Assembly: GCA_002482415.1 (NCBI GenBank)
Contig: DLFY01000110.1
Coordinates: 11,360-17,317 of the forward strand
Length of the DNA: 5,958 nucleotides
Source of the DNA: Phycisphaerales bacterium UBA7708
Lineage (GTDB): Bacteria > Planctomycetota > Phycisphaerae > Sedimentisphaerales > Anaerohalosphaeraceae
Direction of reading: 5' to 3'
Position numbers and translations under genes: made by a program. Within the stretch, counting starts at the first letter, position 1. Every line of letters starts with the position of its first letter. Under the pieces are notes generated by a model that searched no databases, was not told the origin of the DNA, and saw only the letters and a program-made list of their open reading frames with translations. Positions 1 to 5,958 of the stretch are shown piece by piece.

Positions 1-2405
1 CAGCGGAGGCGGTACTCATAGTCCCCCTTCTTCTTGCGCCCCAGGGACGTGCCGTTGAGGAACAGCTCCGCTTCATCGCCGGAGGTGAAGACATGTACCG
101 GCGTAATCTGACCGATCCGTTCCGGCCATGTCCAGTGCGGCAGGATGTGTGCCATCGGCAAGTCCGGCCGCCAATACGACTGGTACAGGTAAAAGCGGTC
201 TTTCTTGAAGCCGGCAAGGTCAATGATCCCGAAATATGAGCTGCGGGACGAATAATACGGCGTCGGCTCTCCCAGATAATCCCAGCCGCTCCAGACAAAA
301 CCGCCGGCGACATAAGAATGCTGATCCAGCGAGGCAAATACCTTGTCCGCCGAGGACCCGAAATCGGCCGTGTACAGTTCATAGGCACTGACATATCGAT
401 TTGTTGGATCCCCGCCAAAGCCGTCCTTAATCGGGGCGCTGATTCCATCGGTGACCGGAAACAGATACGTCCCCCGACTGCTCAGGGCTGCGGCATTTTC
501 ACTGCTGAGGATCACCTTGTCGGGAAACTTTTCATGGAATGCCGGGTAAAGCGGCGAAGTCCGAATCCCACGCAGTCCGGCATACGCCGGTGCATTGCGG
601 ATGCCTTCACCCTGGTAATTCAGGCTGATCAGGTCCACCACCGCTGGCAGGGGCATATCAGGCTTGGCATAATTCATCGACACCGTGGTGGGACGAGCGG
701 GGTCTTCCTCTTTGATGAGATCATGCAGCCGCTTTGCCACTGCGGCACCTTCATCGCCGGTGTACTGTTCGCCGACTTCATTGCCGAAACTCCACATGAT
801 CACAGAGGGATGATTGCGATCGCGTCGGATAAACGCACGCACATCCTGTTCATGCCAGTCCGGGAAGATCAGATGCGAATCCAGCGGAGTCTTCTTGCGT
901 TCCCAGACATCAAAAATCTCATCAACAACGAGAAATCCCATCTTGTCTGTCAATTCCAGAAGTTCCCCGGCGGGCGGATTGTGTGCCATGCGAATTGCAT
1001 TGCAGCCGGCTTCCCGAAGCATCTCAAGCTGACGCTGTGCCGCACGCACATTGAATGCCGCCCCCAGCGGGCCAAGGTCGTGATGCTGGTTGGCGCCCTT
1101 AATGGGAATACGTTCGCCATTGACGCAGATGCCCGAGTTCGCATCAAACCGCAGGGAGCGGATGCCAAAACGCGTCTCGTACTGATCAAGAAGCTGTTTG
1201 TGCTGAACAATGCGAGTTACAGCCGCATAAAGGTTGGGTTTCTGTGTCGGCGGCGGACCCCACAGTCGGGGATTGGTCAGAGCCACGGAGCCTCTGACCC
1301 CGGCACTTGTACCGGGTCCAATACGAACATTCGAGGGTGCAATCGCAGCGACGGGACCGCCTGTCTTTTGTCCATCAGCATCCAATGCATAAATGTCGGT
1401 GGACACGACAACCTCCGCTTCGGCTCTGGAGTCGTTATCGATCTCAACGTCCAGTTCAATTACAGCCGAAGAACTGGAGATACTGGACGTTCTCAGATAC
1501 GTCCCCCACTGCCCCACATGGACGGGGTGGGTTTTGGTCAGCCAGACGCTGCGATAAATCCCGCCGCCCGGATACCAGCGTGATGAACCGGGGGGATTGT
1601 CCAGCCGAATCGCCAATTGATTTTCTCCGCCCGGCATCAAATATGGTGTCAGGTCAATACGCCATGAGGCATAGCCATACGGCCAGCCGCCGGCCAGTTT
1701 GCCGTTCATCCAGACCATCGCATAGGACATCGCGCCATCGACATCGAGAAAGATACTCTTGCCCGCATCCGAGGCCGGAATGTCAATCTTCCTGCGGTAC
1801 CATCCCACGCCGGGGCTGGGCAGTCGTCCCATACCGCCGCCGACACGGGCATCATCTCCCTCAAGAAAAGGCCCCTGAATTGCCCAGTCATGCGGCAGGT
1901 TCACGCTTTCCCACGAAAGATCGTCAAAGCCTCCCTGAACGAACGGACAATCGCTGCCGGGATTGCCCTCGGGGCGGACATAGCGCCGGGCAGGGTCTTT
2001 GATGAATCTGTTTCCGGTGGGCATAATCCAGGGCTTGAGAACCGCCTGCCTCGCTTCCACCTTCACTGCTTCCGTCGGCATGGCGTCGGCGGGCACAACA
2101 TCGTTTCTGTCTTTCACCTCCGGACGCACATCATACAGTAATCCGCCGGCACTTTGAGCCGGGTCGCCCAGATGGAATCGCCAGTCGGCATTGAGACTAA
2201 TCCGCTGCCTTACAGTCGTCTGTTTGGCACATGAACTTAATCCCCCCGCAAGAATAAAGACAGCCGCCCAGGACAGGCTTCGCCCCAAAAGATTCAACAC
2301 AGGAAAAGAAAAGAATAAATTCCTTTGTCGCACACGGCCATCCACCATTTGGCCGACCGCTTGCATTTTCATTTGATAGCCGATATCAGGAACAACCCTA
2401 TCCAT
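1..2405 (-). CDS. Glycoside hydrolase family 2 (beta-galactosidase-like) lipoprotein, 3' end outside window
   Basis: This is an exported retaining glycosidase; about 801 codons are visible and the C-terminus lies beyond position 1. Residues 30-59 form a hydrophobic signal ending in a lipobox (LSSC, Cys59), so the enzyme is probably a membrane-anchored lipoprotein. A sugar-binding jelly-roll domain follows (about 69-285, with NADWRF at 72-77 and LPHDW at 170-174), then an Ig-like domain (about 290-410), then the TIM barrel from about 413 (FGIRSLRFD, then GANQHHDLG). The acid/base is Glu543 in SFGNEVGEQ and the nucleophile is Glu636 in SSENAAALSSRG. From about 760 a further beta domain begins (HVFTSGDEAELFLNG), resembling the DUF4982 region of this GH2 subgroup. 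An extra segment lies at about 83-157. The start at 2405 is chosen for its AAAGGAA site; Met12, Met20 or Val25 would give a shorter signal peptide. It is divergent from araA. The family is near certain; the substrate (beta-galactoside or alpha-L-arabinopyranoside) is open. Confidence 0.93.
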   Translation of the reverse strand, partial: MDRVVPDIGYQMKMQAVGQMVDGRVRQRNLFFSFPVLNLLGRSLSWAAVFILAGGLSSCAKQTTVRQRISLNADWRFHLGDPAQSAGGLLYDVRPEVKDRNDVVPADAMPTEAVKVEARQAVLKPWIMPTGNRFIKDPARRYVRPEGNPGSDCPFVQGGFDDLSWESVNLPHDWAIQGPFLEGDDARVGGGMGRLPSPGVGWYRRKIDIPASDAGKSIFLDVDGAMSYAMVWMNGKLAGGWPYGYASWRIDLTPYLMPGGENQLAIRLDNPPGSSRWYPGGGIYRSVWLTKTHPVHVGQWGTYLRTSSISSSSAVIELDVEIDNDSRAEAEVVVSTDIYALDADGQKTGGPVAAIAPSNVRIGPGTSAGVRGSVALTNPRLWGPPPTQKPNLYAAVTRIVQHKQLLDQYETRFGIRSLRFDANSGICVNGERIPIKGANQHHDLGPLGAAFNVRAAQRQLEMLREAGCNAIRMAHNPPAGELLELTDKMGFLVVDEIFDVWERKKTPLDSHLIFPDWHEQDVRAFIRRDRNHPSVIMWSFGNEVGEQYTGDEGAAVAKRLHDLIKEEDPARPTTVSMNYAKPDMPLPAVVDLISLNYQGEGIRNAPAYAGLRGIRTSPLYPAFHEKFPDKVILSSENAAALSSRGTYLFPVTDGISAPIKDGFGGDPTNRYVSAYELYTADFGSSADKVFASLDQHSYVAGGFVWSGWDYLGEPTPYYSSRSSYFGIIDLAGFKKDRFYLYQSYWRPDLPMAHILPHWTWPERIGQITPVHVFTSGDEAELFLNGTSLGRKKKGDYEYRLR
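2229..2405 (-). other. Signal peptide with lipobox of the GH2 enzyme
   Basis: Codons 1-59 of the GH2 gene encode a polar stretch, a hydrophobic core (NLFFSFPVLNLLGRSLSWAA, then VFILAGG) and the lipobox Leu-Ser-Ser-Cys, with Cys59 at 2229-2231. This pattern is typical of signal peptidase II substrates. With the SD-supported start, the region before the Cys (58 residues) is longer than usual. A GTG start at 2333 (Val25) would give a basic RQR n-region and a signal of conventional length, but it has only a weak GGTGG-like site upstream. Confidence 0.75.
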
Positions 2406-2410
2406 TACAA

Positions 2411-2417
2411 TTCCTTT
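2411..2417 (-). promoter_or_regulatory. Ribosome binding site of the GH2 gene
   Basis: On the minus strand AAAGGAA lies 5 nt before the ATG at 2405. It is the only good Shine-Dalgarno match in front of the several in-frame starts (Met1, Met12, Met20, Val25), and therefore decides the start chosen here. Confidence 0.6.
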
Positions 2418-2533
2418 CGATTGCTGGCCGCTCCGTTCCATGAAGGCTCCCAAAAATACAATTTAACTCAAACAATATCTGAAATATCACCAGAAAGCCT
2501 CTTGCAGTGACTAAAATATTCTGTACTATAGCC

Positions 2534-2562
2534 ATTTTACCCCCAAATCGGAGTCTTGCCAC
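2534..2562 (-). promoter_or_regulatory. Candidate promoter for the GH2 gene
   Basis: On the minus strand GTGGCA (2557-2562, 4 of 6 to the -35 consensus) is separated by exactly 17 bp from TAAAAT (2534-2539, 5 of 6 to the -10 consensus). Transcription would start near 2527 and give an untranslated leader of about 120 nt. Other AT-rich hexamers closer to the gene are possible, so this is only a candidate. Confidence 0.35.
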
Positions 2563-2599
2563 TATTTTTGCGGATGCGGGGGCATTTATAACTTTTGCC

Positions 2600-2628
2600 T
2601 TGATTTCGAGGACCTTTGTAACTATACT
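2600..2628 (+). promoter_or_regulatory. Sigma70-type promoter of araA
   Basis: TTGATT (2600-2605) and TATACT (2623-2628) are separated by exactly 17 bp, matching 4 of 6 and 5 of 6 consensus bases. The predicted start, near 2635, leaves a leader of about 49 nt before the araA ATG. The -10 element and start site lie inside the cluster of ACTAT/ACTGTA repeats, which suits regulation by a repressor or activator binding there. Confidence 0.6.
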
Positions 2629-2666
2629 ACACTGTACTGTATATATAGATAACTATAGTCCACTAT
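2621..2666 (+). promoter_or_regulatory. Candidate operator: ACTAT-type repeats over the araA start site
   Basis: ACTAT occurs at 2621, 2652 and 2662, and further upstream at 2525 and 2561. The copy at 2652-2659 is an 8-bp perfect palindrome (ACTATAGT). CTGTACT is also shared between 2521-2527 and 2633-2639. The 2525 copy lies just downstream of the candidate GH2 -10 element on the minus strand. The repeats flank both candidate promoters and could bind one sugar-responsive regulator, but the sequence is AT-rich and no known operator consensus was recognised. Confidence 0.35.
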
Positions 2667-2683
2667 TAAACAAGGAGTCACAA

Positions 2684-4180
2684 ATGATCTCCAGTCTCAA
2701 GCAATTCGAAGTCTGGTTCGTCACCGGAAGCCAGCACCTTTATGGTCCCGAAACCCTCAAGCAGGTTGCCGAAAATTCCAAAAAAATCGCCGCCGCCCTG
2801 AGTAATGCCGCCGCGATTCCCTGTAAAGTGGTTTTCAAACCTGTCCTGACCGGCCCGCAGGAAATTTATAATCTGTGCATCGAAGCCAACACCGCCCCCA
2901 ACTGCGTCGGCCTGATTACCTGGATGCACACCTTTTCGCCGGCCAAGATGTGGATTTCCGGCCTGAAGAATCTCCAGAAACCCTTCCTGCATCTGCATAC
3001 CCAGTTCAACCGCGACCTGCCCTGGTCGAGTATCGATATGGATTTTATGAACCTCAACCAGGCCGCTCACGGCGACCGCGAATTCGGGTTTATCTGCACC
3101 CGGATGCGCCTGAACCGCAAGGTCGTCGTCGGTCACTGGCAGGACAAAGAAGTTCAGGAACGCATCGGTGTCTGGATGCGAGCCGCCTGCGCCTGGTACG
3201 ATATGCAGGGGATGAAAGTGGCCCGCTTCGGCGACAACATGCGTGAAGTGGCCGTCACCGAAGGCGACAAGGTCGAAGCCCAGAAGCAGTTCGGCTATTC
3301 CGTCAACGGGTATGGTGTTGGCGACCTCGTGGCGGTTATCAAGAAAGTCAAGGATTCGGAAATCGACGCCCTGATCAATCAATACAAAAAAGACTACAAG
3401 ATGAAAGTCGGAGCTTCCAAAGTGGACAGCCTCCGCGAAGCCGCCCGTATTGAAGCCGGCATGCGGAATTTCCTCGAAAAAGGCGGATTTAAGGCCTTCA
3501 CCACCACCTTTGAAGACCTGCACGGCCTGCTGCAATTGCCGGGCCTGGCGGTCCAGCGGCTCATGGCCGACGGCTACGGCTTCGGCGCCGAAGGCGACTG
3601 GAAGACCGCGGCTCTGGTGCGTGCAATGAAAGTGATGGCGGTCGGCCTCAAAGGCGGCACTTCTTTCATGGAAGATTATACCTATCACCTCGACCCCAAG
3701 GGCCAGAAGGTGCTCGGCGCCCACATGCTGGAAGTCTGCTCCTCGATTGCCGACAGCAAGCCGTCTCTGGAAGTGCATCCGCTGGGCATCGGCGGCAAGG
3801 CCGATCCGGTGCGTGTGGTCTTCAATGTCCCGTCCGGCAGCGGCCTGAACGCCTCGCTGATCGATATGGGCAACCGCTTCCGCCTGATTGTCAACACCGT
3901 CAAGGTCGTCAAGCCCAATGCCCCGCTGCCCAAACTGCCGGTGGCCCGCGTGGTCTGGGTTCCAATGCCCAACCTCAAAGTCGGCGCGGCGGCCTGGATT
4001 TATGCCGGCGGCGCTCACCACACCAGCTTCTCGATGGCCGTCACCCAGGAATATCTCGAAGACTTTGCCAAGATCGCCAATATCGAATACGTGCTTATCG
4101 ATGAAAACACCTGCCTGAGCCGTCTGCAGAAAGAACTCCGCTTCAACGAAATGTATTACGCGATGGCCAAAGGATTCTAA
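2684..4180 (+). CDS. araA: L-arabinose isomerase
   Basis: This cytoplasmic, Mn-dependent enzyme interconverts L-arabinose and L-ribulose, the first step of bacterial arabinose use. The protein has 498 residues, against 500 in E. coli AraA, and is colinear with it throughout. Family hallmarks are the N-terminal [53 protein letters not shown] and [12 protein letters not shown]. The metal and catalytic residues corresponding to E. coli Glu306, Glu333, His350 and His450 are all present as Glu303, Glu330, His347 and His446. The start at 2684 is set by AAGGAG at 2672-2677 with a 6-nt spacer. The frame stays open upstream to an ATG at 2507, but that extension is unlike AraA and crosses the promoter. 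The gene is divergent from the GH2 gene and is closed by a terminator 30 nt after its stop, so it appears monocistronic; no araB or araD is visible. Confidence 0.98.
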   Translation: MISSLKQFEVWFVTGSQHLYGPETLKQVAENSKKIAAALSNAAAIPCKVVFKPVLTGPQEIYNLCIEANTAPNCVGLITWMHTFSPAKMWISGLKNLQKPFLHLHTQFNRDLPWSSIDMDFMNLNQAAHGDREFGFICTRMRLNRKVVVGHWQDKEVQERIGVWMRAACAWYDMQGMKVARFGDNMREVAVTEGDKVEAQKQFGYSVNGYGVGDLVAVIKKVKDSEIDALINQYKKDYKMKVGASKVDSLREAARIEAGMRNFLEKGGFKAFTTTFEDLHGLLQLPGLAVQRLMADGYGFGAEGDWKTAALVRAMKVMAVGLKGGTSFMEDYTYHLDPKGQKVLGAHMLEVCSSIADSKPSLEVHPLGIGGKADPVRVVFNVPSGSGLNASLIDMGNRFRLIVNTVKVVKPNAPLPKLPVARVVWVPMPNLKVGAAAWIYAGGAHHTSFSMAVTQEYLEDFAKIANIEYVLIDENTCLSRLQKELRFNEMYYAMAKGF

Positions 4181-4209
4181 ATCGAAAAACAAATTCAGCA
4201 GCATACAAG

Positions 4210-4239
4210 GCCTTGTGAAACTTTTCACAAGGCTTTTTT
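4210..4239 (+). terminator. Intrinsic terminator of araA
   Basis: A perfect 10-bp stem, GCCTTGTGAA (4210-4219) with TTCACAAGGC (4224-4233), encloses a 4-nt ACTT loop and is followed by six T (4234-4239). It lies 29 nt after the araA stop codon. The strength of the stem makes read-through into the downstream radical SAM gene unlikely. Confidence 0.92.
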
Positions 4240-4322
4240 ATTGCGCACAACAAGACCGGTCATGCCTCTTTCCTGAAAAAAAGGGTTTATAGGTCTCGTA
4301 TAGTTTCATTCCGGAACACAGG

Positions 4323-4370
4323 AAAAAAAATAAAAAACGTGTGAACTATGCCCCTCAAAGATGGTATAAT
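4323..4370 (+). promoter_or_regulatory. Extended -10 promoter with UP-like A-tract for the radical SAM gene
   Basis: TATAAT (4365-4370) is a perfect -10 hexamer preceded by TG one base upstream (4362-4363), which makes an extended -10 element. The -35 is poor (GTGAAC at 4341-4346 with an 18-bp spacer). An A-tract, A8-T-A6 (4323-4337), sits at about -54 to -40 relative to a start at 4377, where an UP element would bind the RNA polymerase alpha subunit. Confidence 0.65.
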
Positions 4371-4376
4371 AGAATA

Positions 4377-4600
4377 GAGCGGATATCGACAGAAAAAATT
4401 TTATCTGATGTAACCTGATATCGCTCAGAAGGGTCTATTAAACGCCTCGCGGGAAAACCGGACCTGATTCCGGATAGGCTTTGTGCCGCTTAAATAATGT
4501 TCATTCATAGCTGTGCCGAAGTGCTGGCTTTGTCGTTCGTAAGTAAATCGTAAACAAGAATCAATAATAGCGAAACCCCCTTCAGAGAGAGGACACTGCC
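4377..4600 (+). other. Long structured 5' leader upstream of the radical SAM gene
   Basis: This non-coding stretch of about 224 nt lies between the predicted start site and the ATG at 4601. It opens with an imperfect hairpin: GAGCG plus ATATC (4377-4387, with G4382 bulged) pairs with GATATCGCTC (4417-4426), and a smaller A/T stem CAGA/TCTG (4390-4407) lies inside. A second element has GCCT (4444-4447) pairing with AGGC (4476-4479) around the hairpin CCGGA/TCCGG (4458-4462, 4469-4473). GGCTTTGT is repeated at 4477-4484 and 4527-4534. No known riboswitch, tRNA or leader-peptide gene was recognised, and no T-rich terminator is seen, so whether this is a regulatory leader or a small RNA is undecided. 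Confidence 0.4.
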
Positions 4601-5728
4601 ATGAAAACAAACTATATTACCAGCCTCGATGATATCGTTCAGCTTAATCATGCCCAGCGCAATGCCCTCGCCAATGTAACCGAACATTTCGATTTTCGGG
4701 CCACAGACTATTACCTGTCTTTGATTGACTGGTCCGATCCCAACGACCCGATACGCCGGCTGATTATCCCAAGTGTCGAAGAACTGGACGGCACCGGGCA
4801 GATGGATCCGTCCAATGAACATGCTTATACAATCATGCCGGGACTGGAACATAAATACCATTCCACGGCCCTGCTGCTGGTCTGCGATATCTGTGCGGGG
4901 ATTTGCCGCTACTGTTTCCGCAAGCGGCTGTTTCTGAATCCGCGGCAGGAAACACTGCAGGATATTGCCGGGGCGATGGATTATATCCGCTCGCATCCGG
5001 AAATCACCAATGTGCTGCTGACCGGCGGCGATCCGCTGATTCTCAGCGCCGGGCGTCTGGATAAGATTCTTTACAGCCTGCGCGATATCGAACACGTCCA
5101 GATTATTCGCATCGGGACACGTATGGCGGTGTTTAATCCGTTCCGCATTCTCAACGACCCGGAGCTGCTGAATGTATTGGCCAAACACAGCACGCCTGAA
5201 AAACGCATTTACATCATGAATCATTTCAGCCATCCGCGTGAGCTGACCGCTCCGGCCATTCACGCCATCGACCAGATGCTCCAGTCCGGCATTGTGCTGA
5301 CCAATCAATGCCCGCTGATTCGCGGCGTCAATGACAATCCCGATACGCTGGCGGAATTATGGCGGAAACTGTCGTTTATTGGTGCGGTGCCTTATTACCT
5401 GTTCCAATGCCGTCCGGCCCTGGGCAACAGCGCCTATACCGTGCCCATTGAAGAGGGCTATGCCATCGTCGAACAGGCCAGGAGCAAGGTTTCCGGACTG
5501 GCTAAACGGGCTCGTTATGTCATGTCCCACGCGACAGGCAAAATCGAAATCATCGGCCTGACCGAAGGCGAAATATTCTTCCGCTACCACCGGGCCGCCG
5601 ACGATGCCGACAGCGGACGAATACTGGTCTTCAAACGCAATCCCGACGCCCGATGGCTGGATGACTACAGCAATCCCATCCTGGATTACCCGGCCGAAAA
5701 ACCTGCCGGCCTGCAGGAAGCGGACTAA
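4601..5728 (+). CDS. KamA-family radical SAM aminomutase-like protein
   Basis: This 375-residue cytoplasmic protein belongs to the lysine 2,3-aminomutase/EpmB family of radical SAM enzymes. The [4Fe-4S] motif CX3CX2C is Cys98, Cys102 and Cys105 (CAGICRYCF), and the SAM-binding TGGDPL lies at 141-146. NHFSHPREL (207-215), LIRGVNDN (239-246) and YYLFQC (265-270) are further family blocks. Lys314 in HATGKIEI is the likely counterpart of the PLP-binding lysine. Two differences from lysine 2,3-aminomutase stand out: the lysine-binding aspartate after QC is Arg271, and the second aspartate (in DAPGGGGK) is replaced in a shorter loop, MSHATGK. The C-terminal zinc-binding cysteines of the clostridial enzyme are also absent. 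A lysine substrate is therefore unlikely; glutamate or another acidic amino acid is a better guess. The start is set by AGAGAGGA (4586-4593), 7 nt before the ATG. A symporter gene follows 59 nt downstream and may be cotranscribed. Confidence 0.9.
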   Translation: MKTNYITSLDDIVQLNHAQRNALANVTEHFDFRATDYYLSLIDWSDPNDPIRRLIIPSVEELDGTGQMDPSNEHAYTIMPGLEHKYHSTALLLVCDICAGICRYCFRKRLFLNPRQETLQDIAGAMDYIRSHPEITNVLLTGGDPLILSAGRLDKILYSLRDIEHVQIIRIGTRMAVFNPFRILNDPELLNVLAKHSTPEKRIYIMNHFSHPRELTAPAIHAIDQMLQSGIVLTNQCPLIRGVNDNPDTLAELWRKLSFIGAVPYYLFQCRPALGNSAYTVPIEEGYAIVEQARSKVSGLAKRARYVMSHATGKIEIIGLTEGEIFFRYHRAADDADSGRILVFKRNPDARWLDDYSNPILDYPAEKPAGLQEAD

Positions 5729-5782
5729 CGGGCAGTCGGAACGCTGCAAAGTGAACTTTTTACCGCCGGATTGCCGACAAAT

Positions 5783-5787
5783 AGGAG
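5783..5787 (+). promoter_or_regulatory. Unusually close Shine-Dalgarno of the symporter gene
   Basis: AGGAG ends at 5787 and the ATG begins at 5788, a spacing of zero where 5-9 nt is usual. The in-frame TAG at 5782-5784 rules out an upstream start, and no ATG, GTG or TTG lies at the usual distance downstream. Either initiation here is weak or relies on coupling to the upstream gene, or a rarer start such as ATC at 5794 is used. Confidence 0.45.
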
Positions 5788-5958
5788 ATGGCAATCAAAC
5801 ATTTTCTAAGACAATGGCGGTTTACACTGATATTGATCGGCTCCGTCGCGGTCGGTGCGGTCATCGGCAAGATGACCGGCCCCCGCGCCGAGTGCCTCAA
5901 ACCCTTTGGGGATATCTTCCTGAACCTGCTCTATACGGCGGTCGTCCCGCTGGTGTTT
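5788..5958 (+). CDS. Dicarboxylate/amino acid:cation symporter (DAACS family), 5' fragment
   Basis: Only the first 57 codons are present; the gene runs off the window. The fragment reads as a short polar start (MAIKHFLRQWR), a first membrane helix (about residues 12-29, ending VGAVIGKM), a short loop and the start of a second helix, FGDIFLNLLYTAVVPLVF (40-57). The pattern GD-[IL]-F-x-N-L followed by VVPLVF is characteristic of the N-terminal part of GltP/DctA-type sodium- or proton-coupled symporters. These inner-membrane carriers import glutamate, aspartate or C4-dicarboxylates; some homologues carry serine/threonine or other substrates, so the substrate cannot be read from this fragment. 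AGGAG abuts the ATG with no spacer, while an in-frame TAG directly upstream excludes a longer start. It probably forms an operon with the radical SAM gene, because no terminator is seen in the 59-nt gap. Confidence 0.82.
   Translation, partial: MAIKHFLRQWRFTLILIGSVAVGAVIGKMTGPRAECLKPFGDIFLNLLYTAVVPLVF

Noticed and set aside
462..1507. A 14-bp direct repeat, CAGATACGTCCCCC, at 462-475 and 1494-1507.
   Set aside because: Both copies lie inside the GH2 coding sequence and encode ordinary GTYL residues in different domains; a chance codon coincidence is the simplest explanation.
318..1583. A 421-codon plus-strand open frame antisense to the GH2 gene.
   Set aside because: The minus-strand frame encodes an unambiguous GH2 protein with catalytic residues; the plus-strand product has no recognisable domain.
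2507..2683. A 59-codon in-frame N-terminal extension of araA from the ATG at 2507.
   Set aside because: It has no resemblance to AraA, contains the likely -35 and -10 elements, and the ATG at 2684 has an ideal AAGGAG site and matches the normal AraA N-terminus.
2678..4228. A 516-codon open frame on the minus strand antisense to araA.
   Set aside because: It mirrors the GC-biased third positions of a certain gene, has low-complexity composition rich in His, Gly, Asp and Phe, and starts inside the araA terminator; no domain was recognised.
4377..4600. Lysine riboswitch, c-di-GMP riboswitch or tRNA in the leader.
   Set aside because: None of the conserved core sequences of these classes could be matched by eye, and no cloverleaf folds.
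4505..5308. A 267-codon minus-strand open frame antisense to the radical SAM gene.
   Set aside because: The plus strand carries clear radical SAM motifs, and the antisense product shows no family features.
5729..5787. Possible terminator between the radical SAM and symporter genes (AAAGT-GA-ACTTT followed by T residues, and a bulged GGCAGTC/GATTGCC pairing).
   Set aside because: The first stem is 5 A/T-rich bp with an impossible 2-nt loop, and the second has no T-tract; neither looks able to end transcription.
1..5958. CRISPR array, insertion sequence or phage attachment site.
   Set aside because: No regularly spaced repeats, transposase-like frames, terminal inverted repeats or tRNA gene were seen anywhere in the window.

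Overview
The window looks like chromosomal DNA of a Gram-negative, polysaccharide-degrading bacterium. It is moderately GC-rich, with GC-rich third codon positions, clear Shine-Dalgarno sites and a secreted lipoprotein-type glycosidase. The gene mix (a GH2 lipoprotein with a DUF4982-like tail, AraA, a KamA-type radical SAM protein and a dicarboxylate/glutamate-type symporter) would suit a Planctomycetota/Verrucomicrobiota-type (PVC) or similar anaerobic or marine heterotroph. That placement is a low-confidence inference, because no marker gene is present.

Layout. (1) Positions 1-2405, minus strand: the first about 801 codons of a glycoside hydrolase family 2 enzyme with a lipobox signal peptide. 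Its 3' end lies outside the window. (2) 2406-2683: a divergent control region holding a good sigma70-type promoter for araA, a weaker candidate promoter for the GH2 gene and a cluster of ACTAT repeats. (3) 2684-4180, plus strand: a complete araA (L-arabinose isomerase, 498 aa) with all catalytic residues, followed at once by a strong intrinsic terminator. (4) 4241-4600: a long non-coding stretch with an A-tract, an extended -10 promoter and a predicted leader of about 224 nt that begins with a stem-loop. (5) 4601-5728, plus strand: a complete KamA-family radical SAM protein (375 aa). (6) 5788-5958, plus strand: the first 57 codons of a dicarboxylate/amino acid:cation symporter (DAACS) protein, running off the window.

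Two functional modules can be proposed. The divergent GH2/araA pair looks like a small plant- or algal-glycan unit: an exported glycosidase releases sugar and AraA isomerises L-arabinose to L-ribulose. Kinase and epimerase genes are not in the window. The radical SAM/symporter pair is the more intriguing one. The aminomutase-like protein keeps the [4Fe-4S] cysteines and a candidate PLP lysine, but the aspartates that bind the side-chain amine of lysine in lysine 2,3-aminomutase are replaced, one of them by arginine. That fits an acidic substrate such as glutamate better than lysine, and the next gene belongs to a family that often carries glutamate, aspartate or C4-dicarboxylates. A glutamate-to-beta-glutamate (compatible solute) role is a testable hypothesis, not a demonstrated one.
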